Shown here: positions 25,166 to 33,699 of the stretch, piece by piece | How the letters are laid out: each line of letters begins with the position of its first letter | Position numbering within the stretch: the stretch's first letter is position 1 | Assembly (NCBI GenBank): GCA_025352045.1 | Contig: JANXUD010000008.1 | Coordinates: 1-36,473, forward strand | DNA from: Gammaproteobacteria bacterium | GTDB lineage: Bacteria; Pseudomonadota; Gammaproteobacteria; Xanthomonadales; Xanthomonadaceae | Direction: 5' to 3' | DNA length: 36,473 bases | Program-made: the position numbers and the translations under genes | Notes under the pieces: generated by a model | What the model was told of the DNA's origin: nothing | Database searches by the model: none | What the model saw: only the letters and a program-made list of their open reading frames with translations

Positions 25166-26365
25166 TCAGCCCTTCAGCATGCCGCGCGCCAGCGAGGCCA
25201 TATGCACCTCGTCCGGCCCGTCCGCCAGGCGCAGGGAGCGCGCGCCGGCATAGGCGGCGGCCAGGAAATGATCCTGCGACAGGCCACCCGCGCCATGGAT
25301 CTGGATCGCGCGATCCAGCACCGCGCAGGCCATGCGCGGCGCGACGATCTTGATCATCCCGATCAGGTCGCGTGCGCCCTTGCTTCCTTCCCGGTCGAGC
25401 GCATCGGCCGCCTGCAGCGTGAGCAGGCGCGCCTGCTCGATCTCGCAGCGCGACAGCGCGATCGCTTCCTGCGCCATGCCCAACTGGCCGAGCGGCACGC
25501 CGAAGGCGACCCGTGTCTTCGCGCGCAGCACCATCGCCTCGAGCGCCCGCTGCGCCAGGCCGATCAGGCGCATGCAGTGGTGGATGCGCCCGGGTCCCAG
25601 CCGCGCCTGCGCAATCTCGAAGCCACTGCCGGCGGTGTGCAGCAGGTTGGCCTGCGGCACGCGCACGCCGGTGAATTTCAGTTCGACGTGGCCATGCGGC
25701 GCATCGTCGTAGCCGAACACGCGCAGTGGGCGCACGACCTCGATGCCCGGCGTGTCCATCGGCACCAGCACCATGGACTGGCGCTTGTGCGCGGGGGCCT
25801 CGGGTTCGGTCACGCCCATCACGATCAGCACGCGGCAGCGCGGGTCGCCGGCGCCGGTCGTCCACCACTTGCGGCCGTCGAGCACGAAGTCGCCACCCTC
25901 GCGGCGGATCGGGAGGCCGATGTTGGTCGCATCCGAGGACGCGACCTCCGGCTCGGTCATGGCGAAGGCGCTGCGGATCTCGCCCGCCAGCAGGGGCGCC
26001 AGCCAGCGCTCCTGCTGCTCCGCGGTAGCGAATTGATGCAGCACTTCCATGTTGCCGGTGTCGGGCGCCGAGCAGATGAAGACCTCCGAAGCGATCAACG
26101 AGCGGCCCATGCGCTCGGCTAGACGCGCGTACTCCAGGTTGGACAGGCCGTGCCCGCTGCCGGGCAGGAACAGGTTCCACAGGCCGGCGTCGCGCGCGCG
26201 CTGCTTCAGCTCCTCGAGCAGGGGCGGGATGGTCCAGCGCCGTGCGGGATCCTCGTCCCAGGCGGCAAGTGCCGCCTCGGCGGGCAGCACCTGCGCGTCC
26301 ATGAATTCGGCCAACCGTGCATCCAGCCCGCGCACCCGGTCCGACATCGGAAACAATCCGCTCAT
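25166..26365 (-). CDS. acyl-CoA dehydrogenase, ACAD11/LvaC-like
   Basis: An FAD-dependent acyl-CoA dehydrogenase-family protein of 399 aa. Family marks are [17 protein letters not shown] (FAD/substrate block), [24 protein letters not shown] and the C-terminal [14 protein letters not shown]. The N-terminal helix bundle begins with a long Asp/Glu-rich region. Its tight pairing with an APH-type kinase suggests a branch that removes the phosphate from 4-phosphoacyl-CoA rather than a plain beta-oxidation dehydrogenase. ATG 26365 has GGTGA a few nt upstream. A REP-like unit sits just before it. Confidence 0.92.
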   Translation of the reverse strand: MSGLFPMSDRVRGLDARLAEFMDAQVLPAEAALAAWDEDPARRWTIPPLLEELKQRARDAGLWNLFLPGSGHGLSNLEYARLAERMGRSLIASEVFICSAPDTGNMEVLHQFATAEQQERWLAPLLAGEIRSAFAMTEPEVASSDATNIGLPIRREGGDFVLDGRKWWTTGAGDPRCRVLIVMGVTEPEAPAHKRQSMVLVPMDTPGIEVVRPLRVFGYDDAPHGHVELKFTGVRVPQANLLHTAGSGFEIAQARLGPGRIHHCMRLIGLAQRALEAMVLRAKTRVAFGVPLGQLGMAQEAIALSRCEIEQARLLTLQAADALDREGSKGARDLIGMIKIVAPRMACAVLDRAIQIHGAGGLSQDHFLAAAYAGARSLRLADGPDEVHMASLARGMLKG

Positions 26366-26373
26366 GCATCACC

Positions 26374-26397
26374 TGTAGGAGCAACGTTAGCCGCGAT
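26374..26397. repeat. single REP-like unit
   Basis: A 24-nt segment beginning TGTAGGAGC and ending AGCCGCGAT matches the left arm of the 5069-5124 repeat at 19 of 24 positions by my count. It lies between the acyl-CoA dehydrogenase start and the histidine phosphatase stop. Only one arm is present. Confidence 0.55.
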
Positions 26398-26415
26398 AGG
26401 CTGCGTCAGCCAAGT

Positions 26416-27099
26416 TCAATAGTACGTCCACAAATCCCGTCGATCGCCCAGGTGCGGCATCGTGTTCCAGCTGCCCAGGGCAAGGCCGTAGGGCCGCACG
26501 TGGAATTCCGACAGCGCGCTGTTGCGCAGGCTGAGGTTGAGGTCCACCGCGCCGCGGTCGCTGGCGCCCAGGGCGGCCTGCGCCAGGCGCGAGATCACGC
26601 CGCCGGAGGTCACCACCAGCACGTCGTGGCCGCTGCGTCCGGCCAGTGCCTGCCCCGCGCGACCCACGCGGGCGCCGAACGCGGCCCAGGTCTCGGGGAC
26701 GTCGGCGATGCGATCCTCGGACCAGGCGCTGAGCGCGGCATGGATCATCGCGCCAAGTGCCTGCAGTCCGCCGTCGCGGGCGCGCACCACCGCGTCATGC
26801 TGCGGATGTGCCCGGGCGAAGCCGTCGAACACCGCGTGGTGGTCGAATTCGTCCAGGGCCGGATCAAGCTCGGCCTGCGGCAACGCGGCGCCGCCGCCGT
26901 CGGACAGTCCGTCGCTGATCGCGTCCAGGGTTTGCCGATGCCGACGCATGCCGCCGGCGATCACGCCTTCGATCAGGTGCCCGCTGGTCGCCAACCAGCG
27001 TCCGAGCAGGCGCGCCTGCTCGACCCCGCGTTCGGACAGTCGGTCGTAGTCGTCGGTGCCGGCCCGCGCCTGGCCGTGCCGGACCAGCAGCAGGCTCAC
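26416..27099 (-). CDS. histidine phosphatase family protein
   Basis: A 227-aa phosphoglycerate-mutase-like phosphatase. The N-terminus SLLLVRHGQARAGTDDYDRLSERG carries the RHG motif with the phospho-accepting His. The second Arg lies in GGMRRHRQT, and the distal His in LVVTSGGVIS-type context is replaced by a Ser-Gly-Gly stretch, so the usual second catalytic His is not obvious. The substrate is unknown. Its ATG overlaps the proC stop by 4 bp, so it is coupled to proC and yggS upstream. Confidence 0.82.
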   Translation of the reverse strand: MSLLLVRHGQARAGTDDYDRLSERGVEQARLLGRWLATSGHLIEGVIAGGMRRHRQTLDAISDGLSDGGGAALPQAELDPALDEFDHHAVFDGFARAHPQHDAVVRARDGGLQALGAMIHAALSAWSEDRIADVPETWAAFGARVGRAGQALAGRSGHDVLVVTSGGVISRLAQAALGASDRGAVDLNLSLRNSALSEFHVRPYGLALGSWNTMPHLGDRRDLWTYY

Positions 27100-27932
27100 G
27101 CGTCCGGCGCCTCGTTGGCCTGGGAGAGTTCGCGTCCACGCTGGGCCGCCGCCGCGATCGCGCGCGCGACCAACTCGCGGAAGCCGCCGGCCTCGAAGGT
27201 TTCGATGGCCGCCTGGGTGGTGCCGTTGGGCGAGGTCACGCGCTGGCGCAGGACCTCGGCCGGTTCACCGCTCTCGAGCAACATGCGCGCGGCGCCGAAG
27301 ATCGTCTGCAGGGCCAGTGCGCGGGCCGCGTCGGCATCCAGGCCCTCGGCCCGACCGGCGGCCTGCATGGCTTCGGCCAGCAGGAAGACATAGGCCGGGC
27401 CGCTGCCCGACATCGCGGTGACCGCCTCCATCGCCGGCTCGTCGCCGATCCAGGTGGTGCTGCCGGCGGCTGCGAGCAGGCGGTCGGCCAGCGCGCGCTG
27501 GGCGGCCGAGACGCGGACGTTGGCATGCAGGCCCGTGGCGCCGGCGCCGAGCAGGGCGGGCGTGTTGGGCATGGCGCGGACGATGGCCTGGCCACCGCCC
27601 AGCCAGCGGTCGAGCTGGTCGCCGGTGATGCCGGCGGCGATCGAAATCGCCAACGGCGCGCGCACCCCGGCCAGGGGCGCGAGCGCCTGGGCCACGGCGC
27701 GCATCACCTGCGGCTTCACCGCGAACAGCCAGACCTGCGCCTGTGCCGCGATCGCGGAGTTGTCGTCGCTGGCGTCCACGCCGAACTCGCGCGACAGTCC
27801 CTCGCGCAGGCCGGCGTTCGGCTCGGCCACGTGCAGTCGCGCCGCTGGCCAGCCGCGGGCGACCAGCCCGCCGAGCAGGCTGCGCGCCATGTTGCCGCCG
27901 CCGATGAAGGCGATGTCCGGGAATTCATCCAT
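27096..27932 (-). CDS. proC: pyrroline-5-carboxylate reductase
   Basis: The last step of proline synthesis: reduction of pyrroline-5-carboxylate with NAD(P)H. It has 278 aa from ATG 27932. The Rossmann loop IAFIGGGNMARSLLGGL opens the chain, and VKPQVM, VRAMPNTPALLGAGATG and the C-terminal signature MSGSGPAYVFLLAEAMQAAG with VTSPNGTTQAAIE follow. It lies 23 bp after yggS, the usual PLP-homeostasis partner, and overlaps the histidine phosphatase. A longer reading to 28418 crosses yggS and is not real. Confidence 0.97.
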   Translation of the reverse strand: MDEFPDIAFIGGGNMARSLLGGLVARGWPAARLHVAEPNAGLREGLSREFGVDASDDNSAIAAQAQVWLFAVKPQVMRAVAQALAPLAGVRAPLAISIAAGITGDQLDRWLGGGQAIVRAMPNTPALLGAGATGLHANVRVSAAQRALADRLLAAAGSTTWIGDEPAMEAVTAMSGSGPAYVFLLAEAMQAAGRAEGLDADAARALALQTIFGAARMLLESGEPAEVLRQRVTSPNGTTQAAIETFEAGGFRELVARAIAAAAQRGRELSQANEAPDA

Positions 27933-27955
27933 GCCCGCAGGATACCGCGCCGACT

Positions 27956-28636
27956 TCATGGCGTCCGGGCGCCGAACAGGGCCGAACCCACGCGCACCAT
28001 CGTGGCGCCTTCCTCCGCCGCGAGTTCGAAGTCCTCGCTCATGCCCATGGACAGGGTATCGACCTGCGGGTGGGTCGCGCGCAGGGCCTCGAACAGGGCG
28101 CGCAGCCGGCGAAAGCTGTCCCGGCGCCGCGCGAGGTCCGGAAAGGGTTCGGTGATCGCCATCAGGCCGCGCAGGCGCAGCGTTGGCGCAGCGACGATCG
28201 CGGCGGCCAGCCCGTCGACCTCGGCCGGCGCGCAACCGGACTTGCCGGCTTCGTCGTCGACGTTCACCTGGACCAGCACCTGCAGTGGCGGCAGGGCGGC
28301 GGGTCGATGACGGGCCAGGGCATCCACCAGGCGCAAGCGATCCACCGACTGCACCCAGTCGAAGTGTCCGGCCGCCTCGCGCGCCTTGTTGGTCTGCAGG
28401 TGGCCGATCAGGTGCCACTCCAGCGCCAGGTCGGCCAGCGCGGCTTGCTTGGCCAGGGCTTCGCGCACGTAGTTTTCGCCGAAGGCGCGCTGGCCGGCTG
28501 CCGCAAGGGCCCGGATCGCCTCCGCGGGCTTGGTCTTGGACACGGCCAGCAGGCGCGCCGCTGGCCGTTCAGCGCGGGCCGCCACGTTGTCCAAGGCTTG
28601 AAGGACGTGTTCAAGTGCTCGCCGGGGATCATCCAT
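27956..28636 (-). CDS. yggS: YggS-type PLP-homeostasis protein
   Basis: A 226-aa alanine-racemase-like TIM barrel that binds PLP and keeps its free pool balanced (PLPBP/YggS family). The PLP lysine is in RLLAVSKTKPAEAI (about residue 33). GENYVREALAK, WHLIGHLQTNKA, VQSVD, VNVDDEAGKSG and the C-terminal LSMGMSEDFELAAEEGATMVRVGSALFG are the standard blocks. ATG 28636 is chosen; an in-frame ATG at 28645 adds three residues. It is divergent from pilT and precedes proC. Confidence 0.97.
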   Translation of the reverse strand: MDDPRRALEHVLQALDNVAARAERPAARLLAVSKTKPAEAIRALAAAGQRAFGENYVREALAKQAALADLALEWHLIGHLQTNKAREAAGHFDWVQSVDRLRLVDALARHRPAALPPLQVLVQVNVDDEAGKSGCAPAEVDGLAAAIVAAPTLRLRGLMAITEPFPDLARRRDSFRRLRALFEALRATHPQVDTLSMGMSEDFELAAEEGATMVRVGSALFGARTP

Positions 28637-28644
28637 GCGTGGCA

Positions 28645-28672
28645 TTGTCCACTGGAAGGGGAGGGTTATACT
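28645..28672 (+). promoter_or_regulatory. candidate pilT promoter
   Basis: TTGTCC (28645-28650) and TATACT (28667-28672) are 16 nt apart, giving a predicted start near 28679, about 40 nt before pilT. The -35 overlaps the possible upstream yggS start at 28645, so the two divergent genes share this short region. Confidence 0.5.
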
Positions 28673-28719
28673 GCCCCGAGAGGCTGTGCGGGCCCAACCC
28701 GTGCATAGGGAGAGACTCG

Positions 28720-29757
28720 ATGGACATCGCTGAGCTGCTGGCATTCTCGGTCAAGAACAAGGCGTCGGACTTGCACCTGTCGGCCGGCCTGCCGCCGATG
28801 ATCCGCGTGGACGGCGACGTCCGCCGAATCAACATCCCCGCGCTGGACCACAAGCAGGTGCACTCGCTGGTCTACGACATCATGTCGGACAAGCAGCGCC
28901 GCGACTTCGAGGAATTCCTCGAGGTGGACTTCAGCTTCGAGATCCCCGGCCTGGCGCGCTTCCGCGTCAACGCCTTCAACCAGAACCGCGGCGCCGGCGC
29001 CGTGTTCCGGACCATCCCCAGCCAGATCCTCTCGCTCGAGGAACTGGGCGCGCCCCGGGTGTTCGCCGAACTGATCAACCAGCCCCAGGGCCTGATCCTG
29101 GTGACCGGCCCCACGGGCTCGGGCAAGTCCACCACCCTGGCGGCGATGATCGACCACATCAACAAGCAGGAATTCGGCCACATCCTCTCGGTCGAGGATC
29201 CGATCGAGTTCGTGCACACCTCGCAGAAGTGCCTGATCAACCAGCGCGAGGTGCACCGCGACACGCACGGCTTCAACGAGGCCCTGCGCTCGGCGCTGCG
29301 CGAGGACCCCGACTACATCCTGGTCGGCGAGCTGCGCGACCTCGAGACGATCCGGCTGGCGCTGACTGCGGCGGAAACCGGCCACCTGGTGTTCGCGACC
29401 GTTCACACCTCGTCCGCGGCCAAGACCATCGACCGCATCATCGACGTGTTCCCCGCCGGCGAGAAGCCGATGGTCCGCTCGATGCTGTCCGAGTCCCTGC
29501 GCGCGGTGATCTCGCAGTCGCTGATGAAGAAGGTCGGCGGCGGCCGCATCGCGGCGCACGAGATCATGATCGGCGTCCCGGCCATCCGCAACCTGATCCG
29601 CGAGGACAAGGTGGCGCAGATGTATTCGTCCATCCAGACCGGACAGGCGGTGGGCATGCAAACACTTGACCAGTGCCTGCAAGACTTGACCAAGCGCGGC
29701 CTGGTGACGAAGCCGCAGGCGCGCGAATACGCCAGGGACAAGCGGCTGTTCGATTGA
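28720..29757 (+). CDS. pilT: type IV pilus retraction ATPase PilT
   Basis: A hexameric cytoplasmic ATPase that disassembles type IV pili, powering twitching and DNA uptake. The 345-aa length is typical. MDIAELLAFSVKNKASDLHLSAG opens the N-terminal PAS-like domain. Walker A GPTGSGKSTT (about residue 129), the Asp box VEDPIEF, Walker B ILVGELRDLETI and the His box HLVFATVHTSSA are intact. HEIMIGVPAIRNLIRE is the AIRNLIRE motif that PilT needs for retraction. An AGGGAGA ribosome site precedes ATG 28720. pilU follows. Confidence 0.98.
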   Translation: MDIAELLAFSVKNKASDLHLSAGLPPMIRVDGDVRRINIPALDHKQVHSLVYDIMSDKQRRDFEEFLEVDFSFEIPGLARFRVNAFNQNRGAGAVFRTIPSQILSLEELGAPRVFAELINQPQGLILVTGPTGSGKSTTLAAMIDHINKQEFGHILSVEDPIEFVHTSQKCLINQREVHRDTHGFNEALRSALREDPDYILVGELRDLETIRLALTAAETGHLVFATVHTSSAAKTIDRIIDVFPAGEKPMVRSMLSESLRAVISQSLMKKVGGGRIAAHEIMIGVPAIRNLIREDKVAQMYSSIQTGQAVGMQTLDQCLQDLTKRGLVTKPQAREYARDKRLFD

Positions 29758-29844
29758 CCCAAGGCGCGCGGCGCCCATGCCGCGCGCGACCTGTTGCACG
29801 GTTCACGCGACCCCCCGGTCGCACGCCCCACGGGAGTACCTGCC

Positions 29845-30975
29845 ATGAGCAGCATCGACTTCACCTCGTTCCTCAAGCTGATGGCGCACAAGAAGGCGTC
29901 CGACCTGTTCATCACCGCGGGCGTGCCGCCGACCATGAAGGTGCATGGCAAGCTGTCGCCGATCACCCAGAGTCCGCTAACCTCCCAGCAGGCCCGCGAC
30001 TTGGTGCTGAACGTGATGAACCCCTCGCAGCGCGAGGAGTTCGAAAAGACCCACGAGTGCAACTTCGCCATCGGCGTGTCCGGCGTCGGCCGCTTCCGCG
30101 TGAGTTGCTTCTACCAGCGCAACCAGGTGGGCATGGTGCTGCGCCGCATCGAGACACGGATCCCGACCATCGAGGAGCTCAACCTCCCGCCGATCGTCAA
30201 GACGCTGGCGATGACCAAGCGCGGCATCATCCTGTTCGTGGGCGCCACCGGCACCGGCAAGTCCACCTCGCTGGCGGCGATGATCGGCTACCGCAACCAG
30301 AACTCCTCGGGCCACATCATCACCATCGAGGACCCGATCGAGTTCGTGCACAAGCACGAGGGTTGCATCATCACCCAGCGCGAGATCGGCATCGACACCG
30401 ACACCTGGGAGGCGGCGCTGCGCAATACCCTGCGCCAGGCGCCCGACGTGATCATGATCGGCGAGATCCGCACCCGCGAGGGCATGGACCACGCGATCGC
30501 CTTCGCCGAGACCGGTCATCTGGTGTTGTGCACCCTGCATGCCAACAACGCCAACCAGGCGATGGATCGCATGATCAACTTCTTCCCCGAAGAGCGGCGC
30601 AACCAGCTGCTGATGGACCTGTCGCTGAACCTGAAGGGCGTGGTCGCGCAGCAGCTGATCCCGACGCCGGACGGCAAGGGCCGCCGCGTGGCGATGGAAG
30701 TGCTGATCGGCACGCCGCTGATGTCCGACTACATCCGCGACGGCGAGATCCACAAGCTCAAGGAACTGATGAAGGAGAGCACCGAGCTGGGCATGCAGAC
30801 CTTCGACCAGGCCCTGTTCGCGCTCTACCAGGACGGGGAGATCAGCTACGAGGACGCGTTGCGCTACGCCGACTCGCAGAACGAGGTCCGCCTGAAGATC
30901 AAGCTGGCCCAGGGTGGCGATGCGCGCAGCCTGTCGCAGGGCATGGACGGGGTGGAGATCAGCGAGGTCCGCTGA
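29845..30975 (+). CDS. pilU: type IV pilus retraction ATPase PilU
   Basis: A PilT paralogue that works with PilT to retract pili under load. The 376-aa chain opens with MSSIDFTSFLKLMAHKKASDLF. Walker A is GATGTGKSTS, the Asp box IEDPIEF, Walker B IMIGEIRTREGM and the His box HLVLCTLHANNA. A C-terminal extension beyond the PilT length (DARSLSQGMDGVEIS) is typical of PilU. GGGAG lies upstream of ATG 29845, which is preferred over an in-frame start at 29794. The 87-bp gap after pilT holds no clear terminator, so the two are probably one transcript. Confidence 0.98.
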   Translation: MSSIDFTSFLKLMAHKKASDLFITAGVPPTMKVHGKLSPITQSPLTSQQARDLVLNVMNPSQREEFEKTHECNFAIGVSGVGRFRVSCFYQRNQVGMVLRRIETRIPTIEELNLPPIVKTLAMTKRGIILFVGATGTGKSTSLAAMIGYRNQNSSGHIITIEDPIEFVHKHEGCIITQREIGIDTDTWEAALRNTLRQAPDVIMIGEIRTREGMDHAIAFAETGHLVLCTLHANNANQAMDRMINFFPEERRNQLLMDLSLNLKGVVAQQLIPTPDGKGRRVAMEVLIGTPLMSDYIRDGEIHKLKELMKESTELGMQTFDQALFALYQDGEISYEDALRYADSQNEVRLKIKLAQGGDARSLSQGMDGVEISEVR

Positions 30976-30997
30976 CCGGCGCCTGCAGCGCGTGACG

Positions 30998-31024
30998 AAA
31001 ACGCCGGGCATCACCCGGCGTTTT
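30998..31024. terminator. strong bidirectional intrinsic terminator
   Basis: AAAACGCCGGG (30998-31008) and CCCGGCGTTTT (31014-31024) form a perfect 11-bp stem with a CATCA loop. The + side ends in TTTTCTTT. It terminates pilU and, read from the other strand, the COG3650-type lipoprotein gene ending at 31045. Confidence 0.93.
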
Positions 31025-31044
31025 CTTTGGCTGCGGGGAATCTG

Positions 31045-31818
31045 TCAGGGCGCGGGGTGCGGCAGCCGCATGCCGCCGCGATAGCCGCAGCCGCGCCAGG
31101 TCCTGGTGCCCAGCGTGGCCTCGGCGCGCCAGGTGAATTGCGCTTCGGACATGTTGTCGTGGCAGATGGCCGGCGAGAAGCGCACCAGCAGGCGGCCTTC
31201 CGGCGTGGCTGCCTCGTAGCTGACCATGTCGTGCGTGTCGGCGAGCGCCCTGGTCGGGCCGCCGAGCTTGGCGCTGTCCGGACGCTCGAGCGTGGTGTCG
31301 GTGGGCGTGACCTCGACATTCCAGAACGGCTCGGTGCCGCGGCCCCGGAAGGCCACGCCGTCCACGCCGTCCTCGCAGATGCGGCCTTCGACATCGAAGC
31401 GCTCGAAGGAGGCGAAGTGCGCATGGCCAGGGTCGGGCAGGTCGCCCCAGCCGTCGACGCGAAATTCGTGCGCGCCGTTGGCCAGGAAGCCGTGGAGCGC
31501 GGCGCGAGCCGGCGCATCGAGTTGGACGATGCGCTGGGTGGTTTCGCCGCACAGGGTGACGCCGTAGCCGTCCTTACCCATGATCGCGGCGCCGCGCAGG
31601 CGCTGCCGAGCCGGGGCGGTTTGGCCTGGTGCGCTCGCGTTTGCCGCGGCATCGCTTGCTGGCGCTGTTGTTGGTGCCGACGCTGCTGGTGGTGCAGGCG
31701 CAGTAGCCGGTGCTGGCGGCACTGCCGCGGCAGGCGGCTGCGGCGGCTGGCTGCAGGCGCCGACAGCCGCCAGCAGGGCCGGCGCGCCCGCTGACAGCAG
31801 GAGGCGCCGCTGCCTCAT
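31045..31818 (-). CDS. COG3650-type lipoprotein
   Basis: A 257-aa predicted lipoprotein. The signal ends in a lipobox, LLAAVGAC, followed by a long Ala/Pro/Thr linker (about residues 24-70). The folded part has an N-terminal domain with a C-x(n)-C pair, then FRGRGTEPFWNVEV, the hallmark of the COG3650 group near HslJ/META-like proteins, and a final Cys pair (ICHDNMS ... WRGCGYRGG). Function is unknown; an envelope role is likely. The ATG overlaps the stop of the M49-like gene (ATGA, 31815-31818), so the two are cotranslated. The gene ends at a strong terminator. Confidence 0.82.
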   Translation of the reverse strand: MRQRRLLLSAGAPALLAAVGACSQPPQPPAAAVPPAPATAPAPPAASAPTTAPASDAAANASAPGQTAPARQRLRGAAIMGKDGYGVTLCGETTQRIVQLDAPARAALHGFLANGAHEFRVDGWGDLPDPGHAHFASFERFDVEGRICEDGVDGVAFRGRGTEPFWNVEVTPTDTTLERPDSAKLGGPTRALADTHDMVSYEAATPEGRLLVRFSPAICHDNMSEAQFTWRAEATLGTRTWRGCGYRGGMRLPHPAP

Positions 31819-33569
31819 CGGGCCGCCGTCGGCATGGTGGCGGCACCGGTCGGCGGCGCGGCCTGAGCCGGCGTCGGCAGGCCAAGCACTGCCAGTCCCT
31901 GCTCGAACTTCACGTCGACCGGGATCTTCGCCGTCTTCAGGCGCGCGAGGTCTTCGGCCAGCTGCGGCGAGATCACGCCCATGGTGTCGGTCATCTGCTT
32001 GGCCGCGGCATAGTCGCCGTCGCCCTGGATGGTCAGCAGCTTGGCCGACAGCGCGTCCACCGCGGCGCCCATCTTGTCGGCGTTGACGCGGTAGCGGCCG
32101 GTGGCGGCGTCACGGCTGAAGGCGCCCATGTCCTCGAAGAACTTGAAGCGCACCATGTTCGCCTTGCCATGCGCGTCGCCGGCGCCGAAGCGCACCGAGC
32201 GCAGCATGCCGGCCAGGAAGGTGACGTAGGCGTCGTTGAGTTTCGCCTTGTCCAGTTCACCCTTCTCGCCAAGCTTGGTGATCAGGTACAGCCCCAGCAC
32301 GTCGGCCTTGCCTTCCTCGAAGCTGCCGGCGTAGTCCTTCAGCGCGGCACTCACCGTGCCCTTGCCGTCGAGCGTGTTCTTGATGCCCAGGCCATGGGCC
32401 ACCTCATGGAACATGGTGTCCTCGAAGAAGGCATCGAAGGTCACGTTGGCCAGCTGGTCCTGCGCGATCAGCAGCTTGGCGATCGGCAGCAGGATGGCGT
32501 CGAACTTGGCGTGGATGACGTTTTCCAGTTGCAGCCGCCGAGTACCCTTCTTCAACTGCACCTGCTCGTCGTTGGGCAGGTTGATGGCGATGGTCTTGGC
32601 GCCGACGTTGGCGTTGCCGCCGTAATAGAGCGCGGCGTAGGCATTGAGGTCGGCGGCCGAGCCGGGCTTCTCCGCCTTGTAGCGATCGGCGACGGGAAGC
32701 TCGCGCTGCAGTTCCGGCAGGTAGGCCGCGAATTTCGCCAGCCGCTCGCTCCATGCCTTGTCCTTCACCAGCACCAGGCCCTCGTAGGCGGCCTTGTAGC
32801 CGAACAACTGGTCCTCGTAGGTCTCGATCGGACCGATGACGATGTCGACCGGATTGGTCTTCATGTCCATCCAGGCCAGGTCGCTGGGCTGGTAGTTGTC
32901 GCTGAGCAGCGCGTCGGCGCGCATGCGCAGGTAGTTGGCGAAGCCCGTGTCGTGGCTCAGCGGCGCAGCCTGGCGCAGCAGTGCCGCGGCCTTCTCGACG
33001 CCGTCCTGGTAGGCGACGTGGTAGGGCACGGTGATCAGCTTGCCGCCCGCATCCTGGCGGATGACCGTGTACCAGCTGTCCTTGCCGGACAGGGTGGCGG
33101 CCTCGAATTCTTCCTTGGTCATGGACTTTGGATAGAAGGTCGAGCCCGGCGGCCGCGCGCCGGCGCCGTCGATGAACGGCGTGTCGTTGTTGAGGCGGTC
33201 CCAGGGGCCGAAGTTGGTCTCGGCGAGGGCGCGCGTGGCGGGATCGGGGATGCCGGCGAGGAAGGCATCCTTCTCGCCGTAGCTCTGCAGCCAGAAAATG
33301 TCGTTCATCACGGCGCTCGCCTGCACGAGCAGGGCGATCATCTGTTGTTCCTGCGCGTCGAAGGCCGACAGGTCGGCCTTCAGCGGGATGCTGACGTAGT
33401 CGCCGGCATGCTGCGCGGCGTAGGACTGGGCGGCCGCTGCGGGCGCGACGGCGGCCGGCGCTGGCGGCGGCGTTGCCGGCTTGCAGGCGGCCAGCGCGAC
33501 GGTGAGCGCCAGCGCAAGTGCGGCGGGCGCGAGGACGGCGCGCGAGGTTCGGTCGGAACGAGGATGCAT
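31815..33569 (-). CDS. M49-like zinc metallopeptidase lipoprotein
   Basis: A 584-aa peptidase related to dipeptidyl peptidase III (M49). The signal ends at a lipobox-like LTVALAAC, so it is probably anchored in the envelope. The zinc motif reads HEVAHGLGIKN, a HExxH pentapeptide instead of the HExxxH hexapeptide of classical M49, and the second motif EEGKADVLG supplies the third ligand. Similar pentapeptide M49 relatives are known in bacteria. LGPWDRLNNDTPFIDG and FYPKSMTKEEF are also family blocks. GGAG lies 6 nt before ATG 33569. It is followed by the COG3650 lipoprotein gene with a 4-bp overlap. Substrates are unknown; short peptides are likely. Confidence 0.88.
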   Translation of the reverse strand: MHPRSDRTSRAVLAPAALALALTVALAACKPATPPPAPAAVAPAAAAQSYAAQHAGDYVSIPLKADLSAFDAQEQQMIALLVQASAVMNDIFWLQSYGEKDAFLAGIPDPATRALAETNFGPWDRLNNDTPFIDGAGARPPGSTFYPKSMTKEEFEAATLSGKDSWYTVIRQDAGGKLITVPYHVAYQDGVEKAAALLRQAAPLSHDTGFANYLRMRADALLSDNYQPSDLAWMDMKTNPVDIVIGPIETYEDQLFGYKAAYEGLVLVKDKAWSERLAKFAAYLPELQRELPVADRYKAEKPGSAADLNAYAALYYGGNANVGAKTIAINLPNDEQVQLKKGTRRLQLENVIHAKFDAILLPIAKLLIAQDQLANVTFDAFFEDTMFHEVAHGLGIKNTLDGKGTVSAALKDYAGSFEEGKADVLGLYLITKLGEKGELDKAKLNDAYVTFLAGMLRSVRFGAGDAHGKANMVRFKFFEDMGAFSRDAATGRYRVNADKMGAAVDALSAKLLTIQGDGDYAAAKQMTDTMGVISPQLAEDLARLKTAKIPVDVKFEQGLAVLGLPTPAQAAPPTGAATMPTAAR

Positions 33570-33660
33570 GGCGGACTCCGTGGGCGGGCAGGCCGCGATG
33601 TTACCGCGCGGCCGTGCGCCCGACGGCCACGCCGCAGGTCCGTGGCCCAGTGCGCCCCGT

Positions 33661-33699
33661 TAAAAGGACGCGGCCCCGTTCAGGAATCAGGCGCCGCGT
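33661..33699 (-). terminator. candidate terminator after the thioredoxin-TPR gene
   Basis: On the - strand ACGCGGC (33699-33693) pairs with GCCGCGT (33674-33668) around an 18-nt loop, followed by CCTTTT. The 5' arm lies in the last codons of the gene. The long loop lowers confidence. Confidence 0.5.
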
